A stretch of DNA of 64,000 bases. It comes from JADLHS01 sp044225555. GTDB taxonomy: Bacteria; Verrucomicrobiota; Verrucomicrobiia; Limisphaerales; JADLHS01. This document shows positions 34,511-44,270 of the stretch, in pieces. Each line of letters opens with the position of its first letter. Position 1 is the stretch's first letter. The position numbers and the translations under genes were made by a program. The stretch spans positions 62,001 to 126,000 of the forward strand of contig JBGAIM010000005.1 of the NCBI GenBank assembly GCA_044225555.1, written 5' to 3'. The notes below the pieces were generated by a model. That model searched no databases. It was given only the letters and a program-made list of their open reading frames with translations, and had not been told where the DNA came from.

Positions 34511-37069
34511 TCAGCGGGTTTTCAATCGCAGAATTGTCAGCGAATACGGAGGGAACTCGTGGTTGAAGGTTTTGCCTGCCGTGTGAACAGTCTTTTCAAC
34601 AGGGACGACTTTCTTGGGCTCGCCCAGACTGTTGTTGTCCGCAAGTGCAGCAGAGGTCAGCACCGTGACTTGAGCGTCGGATGACAGGCGCTCCACGCCG
34701 CGAAGGTCTAGTGTGGCGGGAATGGGTTCCGCGCCGGAGTTGATCGCCTTGAGCAGCACATCACCGGTGGAGGCATCACGACCAGCGAGGGCGAAATACT
34801 TCTGCTGCTCGGGTGCGGTGGCGTCGTGAATCAATTCGCCATCGAGATAGCAGCGGATGCGGCGACCGGCCAATTCCACTTTAACGTCATACCAGCGGTT
34901 CGTTTCAATGTGTCCTTGCACGGGGCGGCCGACCGGAGATTGATTGAATTCGATCGCGTGCTGCGTATTGCCCCAGCCGCCGAGATTCCACCAGTAACGC
35001 TCACCCGGTTTGCGTCCGAAGACGATCATGAACCCTTCCGCACCACTCAACTTGCGCGCCTTGAGTGTGAGCGTGTAGTCCGACCAGCTTTCATCGCCAA
35101 AATAGCTGAAGCCTTGGCCGCGCCGGCTCTGACGATACGCGCCATCTTCAACGGACCAGCGTCCGCCGTCGGAATGCCAGCCTTCGGTGGTCTTGGTGAA
35201 GTCTGAAGCATAGAGGGTTTTCCCATCCTTCTCTACGCGGATATCTTTGAATTCTCCAGTGTCAGCCCATGTTCCCACGCCAATCTGACCGGTGACCACG
35301 ACGGGTTTTGCGTCGGGAAAGCTTACTTCGGTTGACAGGGAATGGTCTGGTCGGTTGACGCCAAAAAGTTTCCAGAGGTAATACGAAGCCGTGCCGAAGA
35401 CGCGCGTGCCGTCGAAGTAAATCATCGCGTGCCACGGCGGCGGGGCGCCGGTGAGTTCGGTGCGGCCATCCACGTGCCCGAGCAAGGGAGCGTAGGAAAC
35501 CATTTTCACCACGTCGCCGTTTCGTTCGCAACCCATCAGGAAAATTCCCTCGGACAACGCGGCCAGTAGATTCCCGCGAGTCGGTCCGGCTTCTCCGGTG
35601 GTCACGGCAACCTCTCCCAGGTAAAGCGGCGGCAGCTTGCGATCACGTTCGTCGTATTCGTGAAAGCGCGTCGCGAACCAGCGGGGCGAGTTGTAGTAGT
35701 GCTGGTCTTCGATGTCGAACTGTGCGTTGCGCATGGAATCGCGGCTCGTCCAAGACAGGTCGGCGAGGTAGGTGAGGTCGGGATACTTCGCTTTCATCGC
35801 GTCGTGAACGAATCGGTAGCGTTCCTCGAACTCGCGCCCCTGGTTTTCATTTCCAATTTCGACAAGCCTCAAATCGAAAGGCTTTTCGTGACCGGCCTTG
35901 GCCCGAAGCGAACCCCATTTCGAGTCAGCAGTGCCGTTGGCATATTCGACCACGTCGAGAAAGTTTTCGCGTACCCAGCCCATTTGGTCCATCGGGACAT
36001 GCTCGCGCTCGCGAAAGATGCAGGTCTGTCCGCAGAAGCCGACATACAACGGCGCGGCGCCGAGGTCTTCACAGAACTGAAGATACTCGAACAGCCCCAT
36101 GCCTTGGGTACGACGATAATTCCACGGCCCCCAGCGTTCCTGGCGTTCGGCCAGCGGGCCGACGGTGAGCTTCCAGTTATACGCGGTTTCAATCGTCCCA
36201 GCTTCCACGACACAACCGCCGGGGAAACGCACAAAGCCCGGCTTCAAATCGGCGATCATCTGCGCGATATCGGGGCGCAGACCGTTTGGGCGGTTCTTCC
36301 AAGTGGCTTTGGGAAACAAGGAAACAAAGTCGAGCCACACTTTGCCTTTTGATTTCGCGCTGATGACCAGTCGGGCCTTGGCCTCGGTCTTTGAGGCGAT
36401 GAGTGTTCGCTCGAACTTGCGCCACGAGCTGGCGAGGTTTTCGAATTTCACTTCATCCGAACACGCGGTGCCGGATGAATCTTCCAATCGTACGAAGAGT
36501 GGACCGTTGAAGCCATCGCCGCCGCGGGCATAAAGGGAAAGCTGATAGGTCTCGCCGCGCTTGATGCCGATGCCGAAGAAACCTTCGTTGGCGACGCCAA
36601 TGCGCCCGCTCTCAATGTCGAGGCGGAGGCAATAGGCTGATTGCTCGGTGATGCCGCCGGAGGTTTCCAGATTCATGCTGCCCTTGGCATCGCCGGACTG
36701 AATCAGTGACCAGAAAGGGAGGCCGTTGGTGGTGTATCCGTAGCGCGAGAAGCCGGAATCGAAACCGTGCTCGTCGCGCCAGCGGCCATTGCGAAAGGTG
36801 TAGCCCTCGGGCGTACGAGAATCTTCAAACGCACGGTTACGGATCAACTCGGCATACAGCCCGCCGTCCACCGCATGATTGATTTCTTCGAGGAAGATTC
36901 CATACAGGTGCGGATTGATGGCCGGGCCGGGCCGACTGGCATCAATTGAAATCAGGGCGTTGCTGGCGATTAGCGACGTGGTGAAAAGGAGGAGTAACAA
37001 AACAAGTGCCCAGAAAGCGGCATGATTTTCATGCGTCGCTGGCGAAACGGGCCGTTTGATTTGGCGCAT
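34511..37069 (-). CDS. GH51 alpha-L-arabinofuranosidase with a C-terminal concanavalin-like domain
   Basis: This 852-residue exported enzyme should remove alpha-L-arabinofuranose side chains from arabinan or arabinoxylan. A single hydrophobic N-terminal segment (about 20-40) acts as a signal or anchor. The GH51 start ISIDASRPGPAINPHLYGIF is clear. Acid/base Glu408 lies in EIGNENQG and nucleophile Glu486 in LYLGEVAVT. Between the barrel and the final beta-sandwich, about 150 residues (from ASDFTKTTEGWHSDGGRW) look like an inserted concanavalin/LamG-like domain. It has 15 bases to the upstream aminopeptidase gene and 20 to the downstream HExxH-cyclophilin gene, so all three are likely co-transcribed. 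Confidence 0.9.
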   Translation of the reverse strand: MRQIKRPVSPATHENHAAFWALVLLLLLFTTSLIASNALISIDASRPGPAINPHLYGIFLEEINHAVDGGLYAELIRNRAFEDSRTPEGYTFRNGRWRDEHGFDSGFSRYGYTTNGLPFWSLIQSGDAKGSMNLETSGGITEQSAYCLRLDIESGRIGVANEGFFGIGIKRGETYQLSLYARGGDGFNGPLFVRLEDSSGTACSDEVKFENLASSWRKFERTLIASKTEAKARLVISAKSKGKVWLDFVSLFPKATWKNRPNGLRPDIAQMIADLKPGFVRFPGGCVVEAGTIETAYNWKLTVGPLAERQERWGPWNYRRTQGMGLFEYLQFCEDLGAAPLYVGFCGQTCIFREREHVPMDQMGWVRENFLDVVEYANGTADSKWGSLRAKAGHEKPFDLRLVEIGNENQGREFEERYRFVHDAMKAKYPDLTYLADLSWTSRDSMRNAQFDIEDQHYYNSPRWFATRFHEYDERDRKLPPLYLGEVAVTTGEAGPTRGNLLAALSEGIFLMGCERNGDVVKMVSYAPLLGHVDGRTELTGAPPPWHAMIYFDGTRVFGTASYYLWKLFGVNRPDHSLSTEVSFPDAKPVVVTGQIGVGTWADTGEFKDIRVEKDGKTLYASDFTKTTEGWHSDGGRWSVEDGAYRQSRRGQGFSYFGDESWSDYTLTLKARKLSGAEGFMIVFGRKPGERYWWNLGGWGNTQHAIEFNQSPVGRPVQGHIETNRWYDVKVELAGRRIRCYLDGELIHDATAPEQQKYFALAGRDASTGDVLLKAINSGAEPIPATLDLRGVERLSSDAQVTVLTSAALADNNSLGEPKKVVPVEKTVHTAGKTFNHEFPPYSLTILRLKTR

Positions 37070-37084
37070 GGCGCGGTTTGGACT

Positions 37085-38470
37085 TTACGCCACCATCGAA
37101 GCGCGCCGTAGTAACAGCCTTTCAACCTTTCGACCATTCCCACCATTATGACCGGGACTGGAGTGACCATTGCCGTTGCGGGGACGGCGCTGCATCAGGG
37201 TTTCGATTTCCTCCGGTTCGATTGGAATGTCGGCCATCAAATCAACTGTGCCGTTCTCAGTCACCAGCACGTCGTTTTCGAGGCGGACGGCGAAACCTTC
37301 TTCGGGAATGTAAATGCCCGGCTCGACGGTCATCACCCAGCCCGGTTGCATGGGCCTGACGGTGTGAGTCACGTCATGAACGTCCAAACCCAGCGGATGG
37401 CCGACGCCGTGCATGAAATATTTCTTGAACGCCGGCGCGTCCTTGGTCTGCTCGCGGATTTGTTTCGTCGTGATCAATCCCAGGTCCACCAGTTCTTTTT
37501 CCATGAACTGCTCGGCTTCCTTTTGCCAGTCTTTGGGTTTCTTGCCGGGTTTCAATGCGTTGATGCACGCGCGCAAGGTGCGCAGGACGGCGTTATAAAC
37601 CTGCTTTTGCCGGCGGGAGAATTTTCCGCTCACGGGAATCGTGCGGGTCATGTCGGCGTTGTAATTCGCGTAGCTGGCAGCGATGTCGAGCAGCAGGAGT
37701 TCGCCTTTGGCGCAGGTGGCGGAATTGGTCACATAGTGCAGGCCGCAGGCGTTGCGACCGGTGGCGATAATTGGCAGAAAGGCAAAGCGTCCGCCCTGAC
37801 GGATGAACTCGTGTGCGAATTCGGCTTCGACTTCGGTTTCACTGACTCCGGGTTGCGTGAAGTTCACCACGCGGCGGAAACCATCGCCCGTGATATTGCA
37901 AGCCTTCCGGATCAGTTCCACTTCCACTTCGGATTTGACCGCGCGCAACGTGTGCATCAGCGGTGCGAGCCGCCGGTAATCGTGCAGCGGATACCGGCGA
38001 ATCGTGTCGGCAACGAAACGAGCCTCGCGGGATTCCACTTCAATTACCGCGCGCTTGTGCTCGTTGCTGTTGAGATAGACGTGATCGCACTCGCACATGA
38101 GCCGGTGAAACAGCCGGGGGAATTCGGGCAGCCACATCACGTCATCAACGCCCGAGATGGCGCGCGCCTTCTCCTTGGTCAATTTGCTGCCTTCCCAGAT
38201 TTCGAGTTCTTTGACCGGTTCGCGCAAGAAGAGAATCGTCCGGTGCTTCTCCTCGTCGGCGTCCGGATACATGAGGAGGATGGACTGTTCCTGCTCGATG
38301 CCGGTGAGGTAAAACAGATCGGAACTGACCGGCAAGGCCAGCGTGCCGTCGGCGTTGGTGGGCGGGGTATCGTTGGAGTTCACCACCAGCAGGGAATTGG
38401 GCGACAACAAGGGGGTCAGCCGGCTGCGATTGGCGACGAACAACTGCGGGTCAATTTGTTGGTAGCGCAT
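37085..38470 (-). CDS. pepP: Xaa-Pro aminopeptidase (M24 family)
   Basis: This 461-residue cytoplasmic metallopeptidase removes the N-terminal residue when proline is second. The N-terminal creatinase-like domain is followed by the M24 pita-bread fold with all ligand segments visible: LLLDIAASYANYNADMTRT (two Asp), MHGVGHPLGLDVHD (His), MTVEPGIYIP (Glu) and VRLENDVLV (Glu). The C-terminus is a Gly/Asn/Arg-rich tail of about 40 residues beyond the usual fold. There is no signal peptide. It is first in a minus-strand run with GH51 and the HExxH-cyclophilin gene, a set that fits breakdown of proline-rich arabinosylated proteins such as extensins, although this link is only inference. Confidence 0.92.
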   Translation of the reverse strand: MRYQQIDPQLFVANRSRLTPLLSPNSLLVVNSNDTPPTNADGTLALPVSSDLFYLTGIEQEQSILLMYPDADEEKHRTILFLREPVKELEIWEGSKLTKEKARAISGVDDVMWLPEFPRLFHRLMCECDHVYLNSNEHKRAVIEVESREARFVADTIRRYPLHDYRRLAPLMHTLRAVKSEVEVELIRKACNITGDGFRRVVNFTQPGVSETEVEAEFAHEFIRQGGRFAFLPIIATGRNACGLHYVTNSATCAKGELLLLDIAASYANYNADMTRTIPVSGKFSRRQKQVYNAVLRTLRACINALKPGKKPKDWQKEAEQFMEKELVDLGLITTKQIREQTKDAPAFKKYFMHGVGHPLGLDVHDVTHTVRPMQPGWVMTVEPGIYIPEEGFAVRLENDVLVTENGTVDLMADIPIEPEEIETLMQRRPRNGNGHSSPGHNGGNGRKVERLLLRRASMVA

Positions 38471-38790
38471 GAACTTGATTCTTTGTGCGGGCCATGATGC
38501 TTGTGGTTGCCATGGTTAATCAACCTGCTTCCTAAGCTTCTGCAACCTGTGGCCGGCTGTTTTCACGCCAGACGCCCGCGTATTCCACCTAATCGCAAGT
38601 GAACCCTTTTTCCCATGCAACAAATGCACCCGCACCTATCCGGTTTCACCTCGGAAGCGTTTTGGGCGGGGAATTGACTGGTAAAAATTCCGGTTGCCGC
38701 CGCTGTGCTTTTGGTTGAGCATCCGCATTACAGATCGCCGAGCATTCTCCGCCTTCCGGTGGTTCATCGCCTGAGTTGGCGGGTTCCGCC
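38471..38790. other. Intergenic region between divergent genes
   Basis: This 320-base region holds the divergent promoters of the aminopeptidase run and the sensor kinase cluster. I could not assign a convincing promoter, operator or RNA structure in it. Confidence 0.5.
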
Positions 38791-41700
38791 ATGAACTCTG
38801 CAAGCACCCAGACCGCTGGCCGGCCACCGGTTCCGGAATTTGGGCCCGCTGGTCGGTCGCCACGTCGCGGGCTAACTCCATTTGCCCACCCTGTTGCGTG
38901 GTTTGTCCTGGTGGTTGCCTTGGCGGCCAGTGCGGTGGGGTGGTTCATCGCCCGCCAACATGAGGAACTGGGCGCGCACAAACACTTTGACGAGGAGGCT
39001 AGCCGGGTCGTCATGACGCTGGCGGAACGGATGGCCATCTATCAGGACGTGTTGCATGGCGGAGCGGGGTTGTTTGCCGCCAGCGTGTCGGTGGAGCGGG
39101 CGGAATGGAAGGCGTACGTGGATAGCGTGTCGGTGGACAAGCGTTATCCTGGCATCAACGGGATCGGCTTCATTGCCAACGTGCCGCGGGGACAGTTGGA
39201 CGACTTCCTCAAGATCACCCGCGGCGACAAGTCGCCCAACTTCGTCGTCTCGAATCCCGGGACCAATGACGACCTCTTCATCGTCAAATACGCCGAACCG
39301 GAGCAACGCTACCGCGCCTTGTTGGGGATGGATTTTGGAACGGATTCCGAGCGACGCGCCGTGGCGGAGCGGGCGCGCGATTCCAATGCCGCCACGATCA
39401 GTGCCAGACTCGCTTTGCTCGAACCGGGCGCAGAATCGCAGAATGGTTTTCTCATGCTCCTGCCGATTTATCGTCATGGTGCATTGACTTCCACGGTCGC
39501 CGAACGGCGGGCGGGCATTGAGGGCTGGGTCTTCGCGCGATTCATCACCCGGCAGTTGATGCAAGGTGTCTTGGGCGACAAGGGGCAGATGTTGAGCTGT
39601 GAAGTGCGCGATGGCGGGGCCGCGGGAACCAATCAATTGATCTATGTCTCAGACGTTTCGGTGTCTGGCGAGGTCGCTGGCTACACGCCGCGCTTCGCTT
39701 CCGAAATGCCCGTCGAAATGGGCGGGCGGAACTGGACCCTACGATTCTCATCGAAGCCGGCTTTCGATGCCACCATCGCGCACTGGCCCGGCCTCATGGT
39801 CGGCGTGGGCGGCGCTTTCATCAGCCTGCTGCTGTTTGGAATTGCGTGGTCGCTTAGTTCGACGCGGGAACGGGCGCAGGCCATGGCGGCGGACATGACG
39901 ACGGCGTTCCGCGAGGCGAACGAACGTTTGCAGCGCGAGTCCGGTGAGCGCCGGCGTTCGGAGGCGGCGCTGAAGGAATCGGAGATTCTTTATCACTCGC
40001 TGGTCGAGAGTCTGCCGCTGCAAATTCTCCGCAAGGATTTGCAGGGCCACGTCACATTCGCCAATCAACGCTTCTGCGCCGAAGTCGGCAAAACCCTGGC
40101 GGAGCTTCGCGGCAAGCCCGAACCTGACTGGTACCCGCCCGTGCTGGCGGTCCAACACCAGCAATCCGACAAACAGGTGCTGGAGCAGGGCGTCACGGTG
40201 GAATCGGTCGAGGAACTACCCGCTGCCGACGGGAGCAAGCGCTTCATTCAAATCATCAAAGCGCCGGTGCGCGACGCGGCGGGGAAAGTGGCCGGTCTGC
40301 TCTGTATTTGCTGGGATGTGACGGACAAACGGCACGCCGAAGAGGAGCTCGAGCACGAACGATTCCTGTTGCGCACGCTGATGGATAATCTTCCGGATCG
40401 CATCTATTTCAAGGACGCGGAGAGTCGGTTCATCCGGGTGAACAAAGCCCTGGTCGTCATGCATGGCCAGCCCAGCGAGGCGATCATGAAGGGCAAAACC
40501 GATTTTGATTTCTTCACGGACGAACACGCCCGGCAGGCGTACGAGGATGAGCAGCAGGTGATTCGTTCCGGGCAGCCTTTCACCAAGGAGGAGAAAGAAA
40601 CCTGGCCGGACGGCAGCGTGACGTGGGTGTGGACGACCAAGATGCCCTTGCGCGACGAGGGTGATCACACCATCGGTACGTTCGGTATCTCGCGCGACAT
40701 CACGGCGCGTCGGCGGGCAGAGGAGGCGTTGAAGGTGGCCAAGGAAGCCGCGGAGGAAGCCAGTCGTGCCAAGAGCCAGTTTCTGGCGAGCATGAGTCAC
40801 GAATTGCGCACGCCGCTGAATTCCGTCATCGGCTTTGCCAACATCCTGCTCAAGAACCGGGCCGGCAACCTGACTGCGGCCGAACTGACTTTCCTCGAGC
40901 GCATCGCCGCCAACGGCAAACATCTCCTCTCGCTCATCAACGAGATTTTGGATTTGTCCAAGATCGAAGCCCGCAAGGTGGAACTGCAGATCGCGCCGGT
41001 GGCGTTGGACCAGTTGATCCGCGAGACGCTGGCGCAACAGGAGGGTTTGGTGCGCGACAAGCCGGTGCAATTGCTGGCCGATTTGCCGGACGAGGTCGCA
41101 ATGTTCCCGACCGACGCGGAAAAGTTCCGCCAGATCATCATCAACCTGGTCGGCAACGCGCTGAAGTTTACCGAGCGCGGAAGCGTGACGGTGCGTCTGG
41201 TGACCGACGCGACCAACCATTTTCCGTTGCGGGTTGAGGTCGTGGATACCGGCATTGGTATTCCCCCGGAGAAGTTGGGCATCATCTTCCAGGCATTTCA
41301 ACAAGCTGAAGCCGGCACGGCGCGAAAATATGGCGGCACGGGTTTGGGGCTGACCATCTCCCAGGCGCTCTGTCAGCTCATGGGCTATCAGATTCAAGTC
41401 ACCAGCGAAGTCGGGCGCGGCTCGACCTTCAGCGTGTTGCTGAAAGCGTCGCCAGAAGTGGCGGCAAGTGCGGGCGCGGTTGCTGCCCCGCCGAAACCGG
41501 CGCCGCCCGCAACCAATGAACCGTTGACCTTGCGCGGCAAGCGCGTGCTGGTGATTGACGACGAACTCGACTCGCGCACGTTGCTCATGCATGTAATCAC
41601 GGAGTGCGGTTGCCGCGTCATTGCCGCCAGTTCGGGCGCGCAGGGCCTGCGCATTGCCCGCGAGTTCCGGCCCGACCTGATCACTTTGGACCTGATGATG

Positions 41701-42291
41701 CCCAGCATGGACGGCTGGCAGGTGGTGCATGCCATCAAGGCCGACCCGGATCTGTGCCGGGTGCCGGTGGTGGTCGTCAGCGTGGTGGCGAACGAAAATC
41801 GCGGACACATTCTGGGGGCGGTGGACGTGCTGCAAAAACCCGTCACGCGCGAAGATCTGCTGGCCGTGCTCCAGCGCAACTTGTGCGTGCCGAAGCCCCG
41901 AATTTTGATCGTGGACGACGACGAAGATGCCCGTCGCGTGATGGCTTCCCAACTGGAGGGCGAGGTGGCGGAGATTCGCACCGCGGCCAATGGGCGCGAG
42001 GCTTTGGGGGTGATGGAACAATTCACGCCCGACCTCACCTTGCTGGACTTGATGATGCCGGTGATGGATGGGATGGCGTTTCTCGATGCCATCCGCCGCG
42101 ACCTCCGTTATCAGCGCCTGCCCGTCGTCGTCATTACGGCCAAGGAGCTGACGCCCCAGGAACTCGAACAGTTGCGGTTTGACGCGCTGCGGGTGCTGAA
42201 CAAGTCGGAGGCTTTTGCCGGCGAACTGAAACGGTTGTTGGCGGAACTGCTCCAGTCCGGCGCGCGCGCGCCCGCAGGGAAATCCGCATGA
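38791..42291 (+). CDS. CHASE-domain hybrid sensor histidine kinase with two receivers
   Basis: This 1,166-residue membrane sensor detects a small extracellular ligand. Order: TM helix (about 33-55); periplasmic CHASE domain (about 80-320, with YPGINGIGFIANVPRGQ); second TM (about 330-350); two PAS domains; a HisKA with phospho-His670 in MSHELRTPLNS; HATPase with the N and G boxes; and two receivers with Asp967 (TLDLMMPSMDGW) and Asp1086 (LLDLMMPVMDGM). Autophosphorylation, then intramolecular relay to either receiver, is expected. The ATG at 38791 is preferred to a TTG at 38776. The next gene overlaps by four bases (ATGA), showing translational coupling with the receiver-PP2C phosphatase. The CHASE ligand is unknown. 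Confidence 0.93.
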   Translation: MNSASTQTAGRPPVPEFGPAGRSPRRGLTPFAHPVAWFVLVVALAASAVGWFIARQHEELGAHKHFDEEASRVVMTLAERMAIYQDVLHGGAGLFAASVSVERAEWKAYVDSVSVDKRYPGINGIGFIANVPRGQLDDFLKITRGDKSPNFVVSNPGTNDDLFIVKYAEPEQRYRALLGMDFGTDSERRAVAERARDSNAATISARLALLEPGAESQNGFLMLLPIYRHGALTSTVAERRAGIEGWVFARFITRQLMQGVLGDKGQMLSCEVRDGGAAGTNQLIYVSDVSVSGEVAGYTPRFASEMPVEMGGRNWTLRFSSKPAFDATIAHWPGLMVGVGGAFISLLLFGIAWSLSSTRERAQAMAADMTTAFREANERLQRESGERRRSEAALKESEILYHSLVESLPLQILRKDLQGHVTFANQRFCAEVGKTLAELRGKPEPDWYPPVLAVQHQQSDKQVLEQGVTVESVEELPAADGSKRFIQIIKAPVRDAAGKVAGLLCICWDVTDKRHAEEELEHERFLLRTLMDNLPDRIYFKDAESRFIRVNKALVVMHGQPSEAIMKGKTDFDFFTDEHARQAYEDEQQVIRSGQPFTKEEKETWPDGSVTWVWTTKMPLRDEGDHTIGTFGISRDITARRRAEEALKVAKEAAEEASRAKSQFLASMSHELRTPLNSVIGFANILLKNRAGNLTAAELTFLERIAANGKHLLSLINEILDLSKIEARKVELQIAPVALDQLIRETLAQQEGLVRDKPVQLLADLPDEVAMFPTDAEKFRQIIINLVGNALKFTERGSVTVRLVTDATNHFPLRVEVVDTGIGIPPEKLGIIFQAFQQAEAGTARKYGGTGLGLTISQALCQLMGYQIQVTSEVGRGSTFSVLLKASPEVAASAGAVAAPPKPAPPATNEPLTLRGKRVLVIDDELDSRTLLMHVITECGCRVIAASSGAQGLRIAREFRPDLITLDLMMPSMDGWQVVHAIKADPDLCRVPVVVVSVVANENRGHILGAVDVLQKPVTREDLLAVLQRNLCVPKPRILIVDDDEDARRVMASQLEGEVAEIRTAANGREALGVMEQFTPDLTLLDLMMPVMDGMAFLDAIRRDLRYQRLPVVVITAKELTPQELEQLRFDALRVLNKSEAFAGELKRLLAELLQSGARAPAGKSA

Positions 42292-43490
42292 CGGATGCCT
42301 CACCCATTCCGGTGCTGATCGTGGATGACGATCCGGTGTTCGCGCTGTTTGTGCGGCAACTCGTGCTGTCACTTGGCGGCGAGCTGCCCTGTGTTCCGCA
42401 GTGCGTGGATAGCGCCGAGAAGGCGTTTGCAGAACTCGGTCGAAACACTTACGAGTTGGTATTGCTCGACTACAACCTGCCGGATGCGGACGGCTTGCAG
42501 GTGCTTGCTCACATTCGCAGTTTGCCGGAGGCGCAACAGCCCGCCGTGGTCATGCTCACCGCGAGCGGCAACGAGACCGTGGCGGTTGAAGCCATGAAGC
42601 GCGGCGCGAAGGATTATCTCGGCAAAGCCGGACTGGATGTGCCGCCGCTGATGCGAGCCCTCCAGACGGCCCTCCGGCAGAAACGCCTGGCCGATCAGGT
42701 GGCCGAGTATCACGCGCAAGTTGAAGCTGACCTGGAGATGGCGCGCAAGCTTCAGCGGTCGCTGTTGCCGGAGCACTATCCAATTTTTTCCATCGCGGGC
42801 AGGCCGGGCCAGTCCGCACTGCGCTTCTGTCATCGGTATCAACCCGCCGCGCGCCTGGCCGGTGATTTCTTCGAGGTCCTCAAACTTACCGACCAGCGGG
42901 CGGGCGTGTTCATTTGCGACGTGATGGGCCACGGCGTGCGGTCGGCGCTGGTGACGGCCATGATGCGCGCGTTGGTGGATGATTTGGCACCGGGCTTTGC
43001 CGACCCGGGCCGGTTTCTGGCCGAGGTGAACCGGCGGCTGGCGGCGCTTTTCAAACAGGGCGACGGCTCACTGTTCGCCACCGCGTTCTATCTGATCGCC
43101 GATATTGAACACGGCCAGTTGTGTTACGCCAATGCGGGACATCCGCGTCCGCTCCATCTGCAACCTCGGGCCACGCGGGTGGACCGGCTGGCGCTGCCGC
43201 CACGAGCCGGGCCAGCGCTCGGATTGTTCGGGGAGGCGACCTACCTCACCGGCCAATGCCCATGGAGCCGGGGGGATATCATCTTGCTTTTCACCGATGG
43301 TTTGATTGAAGTCGAGGGCGCCGGTGGCGAAGACTTCGGGCCGGAGCGATTGCTGGCCGCGGCCCGCGCGCGGTTGCCACTGCCGCCGGAGAAATTGCTG
43401 GAGGAGTTGATTGCCGAGGTGCGCGCGTTTGCGGGGGGAACGGAATTCAGCGATGACATTTGTCTGCTGGCGATGGAAAGGGCCACATGA
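42288..43490 (+). CDS. Response regulator with PP2C (SpoIIE/RsbU-type) phosphatase output
   Basis: This 400-residue cytoplasmic protein has an N-terminal receiver (Asp61 in LLDYNLPDADG, acidic pocket DDD at 13-15), a short coiled linker (VAEYHAQVEADLEMARKLQ) and a PP2C-like serine phosphatase (from about 165; landmarks AARLAGDFFEVL, FICDVMGHGVRSAL, and the closing GGTEFSDDICLLAM). Such proteins dephosphorylate anti-sigma antagonists in partner switching. No anti-sigma or antagonist gene is in the window. The gene overlaps the kinase gene upstream and the receiver-Hpt gene downstream by four bases each, so the three are coupled. Confidence 0.93.
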   Translation: MTDASPIPVLIVDDDPVFALFVRQLVLSLGGELPCVPQCVDSAEKAFAELGRNTYELVLLDYNLPDADGLQVLAHIRSLPEAQQPAVVMLTASGNETVAVEAMKRGAKDYLGKAGLDVPPLMRALQTALRQKRLADQVAEYHAQVEADLEMARKLQRSLLPEHYPIFSIAGRPGQSALRFCHRYQPAARLAGDFFEVLKLTDQRAGVFICDVMGHGVRSALVTAMMRALVDDLAPGFADPGRFLAEVNRRLAALFKQGDGSLFATAFYLIADIEHGQLCYANAGHPRPLHLQPRATRVDRLALPPRAGPALGLFGEATYLTGQCPWSRGDIILLFTDGLIEVEGAGGEDFGPERLLAAARARLPLPPEKLLEELIAEVRAFAGGTEFSDDICLLAMERAT

Positions 43491-44242
43491 AGAGGATCGC
43501 GGTAATTGAGGATAACCCGGACAACCGCCTGCTGGTGCGGGTGATTCTGGAGTCGCTTTACGAGGTGACCGAATACGAAGCCGGCTTCGCCGCCCTCGCG
43601 GGTTTGCCCAAACAAAAGCCCGACCTCGTGTTGCTGGACATCTCGCTCCCGGAAATGGACGGCGGCGAGGTGCTGCGCCGCCTCCGGGCGGATGCCAGTC
43701 TTCGCGATCTGCCGGTCATCGCGCTCACGGCGCACGCCATGGCTGGTGATCGTGAGAAGTATCTTGCCGCCGGTTTCAATGATTACGTGACCAAGCCGAT
43801 TGTGGATGAAACGATCCTGCTGGCAGCCATTCAAAGATTGTTGTCCGGTGGAGCGGCGACTCCCACTGCTGCGGTCAAGTCAGCCGGGCCGATGGAGCTT
43901 GCGGCCATCGAGCGTTTGCGCAAGCTCGGCGGTGATGATTTTGTGGGGCAGATGATTGATCTGTTCCTGGAATATTCGGGGGCCAAGATTGCCGAAGCCC
44001 GGCGGGCCGGTGCGGCGGGTGATTTTGCGGGCGTTGCCAAAGCCGTGCATCCGATCAAGTCCAGCGCCGGCAACATCGGGGCCGGCCAGGTGCAGGCCCT
44101 CGCGGCGCAGCTCGAACAACTGGCCCGGCAACAATCCGGCGAGGAACTGAACCGGTTGTTGGGTGAACTCGAAAGTGCCTTCACCGCGGTCAGGCCGCTC
44201 CTGGAGGCCGAGCGGAAGAAAGCGGAAACCAAACCCGCCTGA
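43487..44242 (+). CDS. Receiver-Hpt phosphorelay protein
   Basis: This is a 251-residue cytoplasmic protein with a receiver (Asp51 in LLDISLPEMDGG) followed by an Hpt domain from about residue 135. The phospho-accepting His188 is present in AVHPIKSSAGNIGA, so it can take part in phosphorelay. The start at 43487 overlaps the phosphatase stop (ATGA). An in-frame codon at 43460 would lie inside the upstream gene. It likely shuttles phosphate between the hybrid kinase's receivers and other partners. Confidence 0.92.
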   Translation: MKRIAVIEDNPDNRLLVRVILESLYEVTEYEAGFAALAGLPKQKPDLVLLDISLPEMDGGEVLRRLRADASLRDLPVIALTAHAMAGDREKYLAAGFNDYVTKPIVDETILLAAIQRLLSGGAATPTAAVKSAGPMELAAIERLRKLGGDDFVGQMIDLFLEYSGAKIAEARRAGAAGDFAGVAKAVHPIKSSAGNIGAGQVQALAAQLEQLARQQSGEELNRLLGELESAFTAVRPLLEAERKKAETKPA

Positions 44243-44270
44243 GGGTGCGACTGGAAGTGACGGTCAGGGC

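Noticed and set aside
37148..38497. Long plus-strand frame opposite the aminopeptidase
   Set aside because: The minus strand has all M24 metal ligands, and the plus frame is a codon-bias shadow.
40216..42372. Long minus-strand frame opposite the hybrid kinase
   Set aside because: It is His/Arg/Gln-rich and lacks domains. The plus strand encodes the full kinase, and overlap with the next gene fits only the plus strand.
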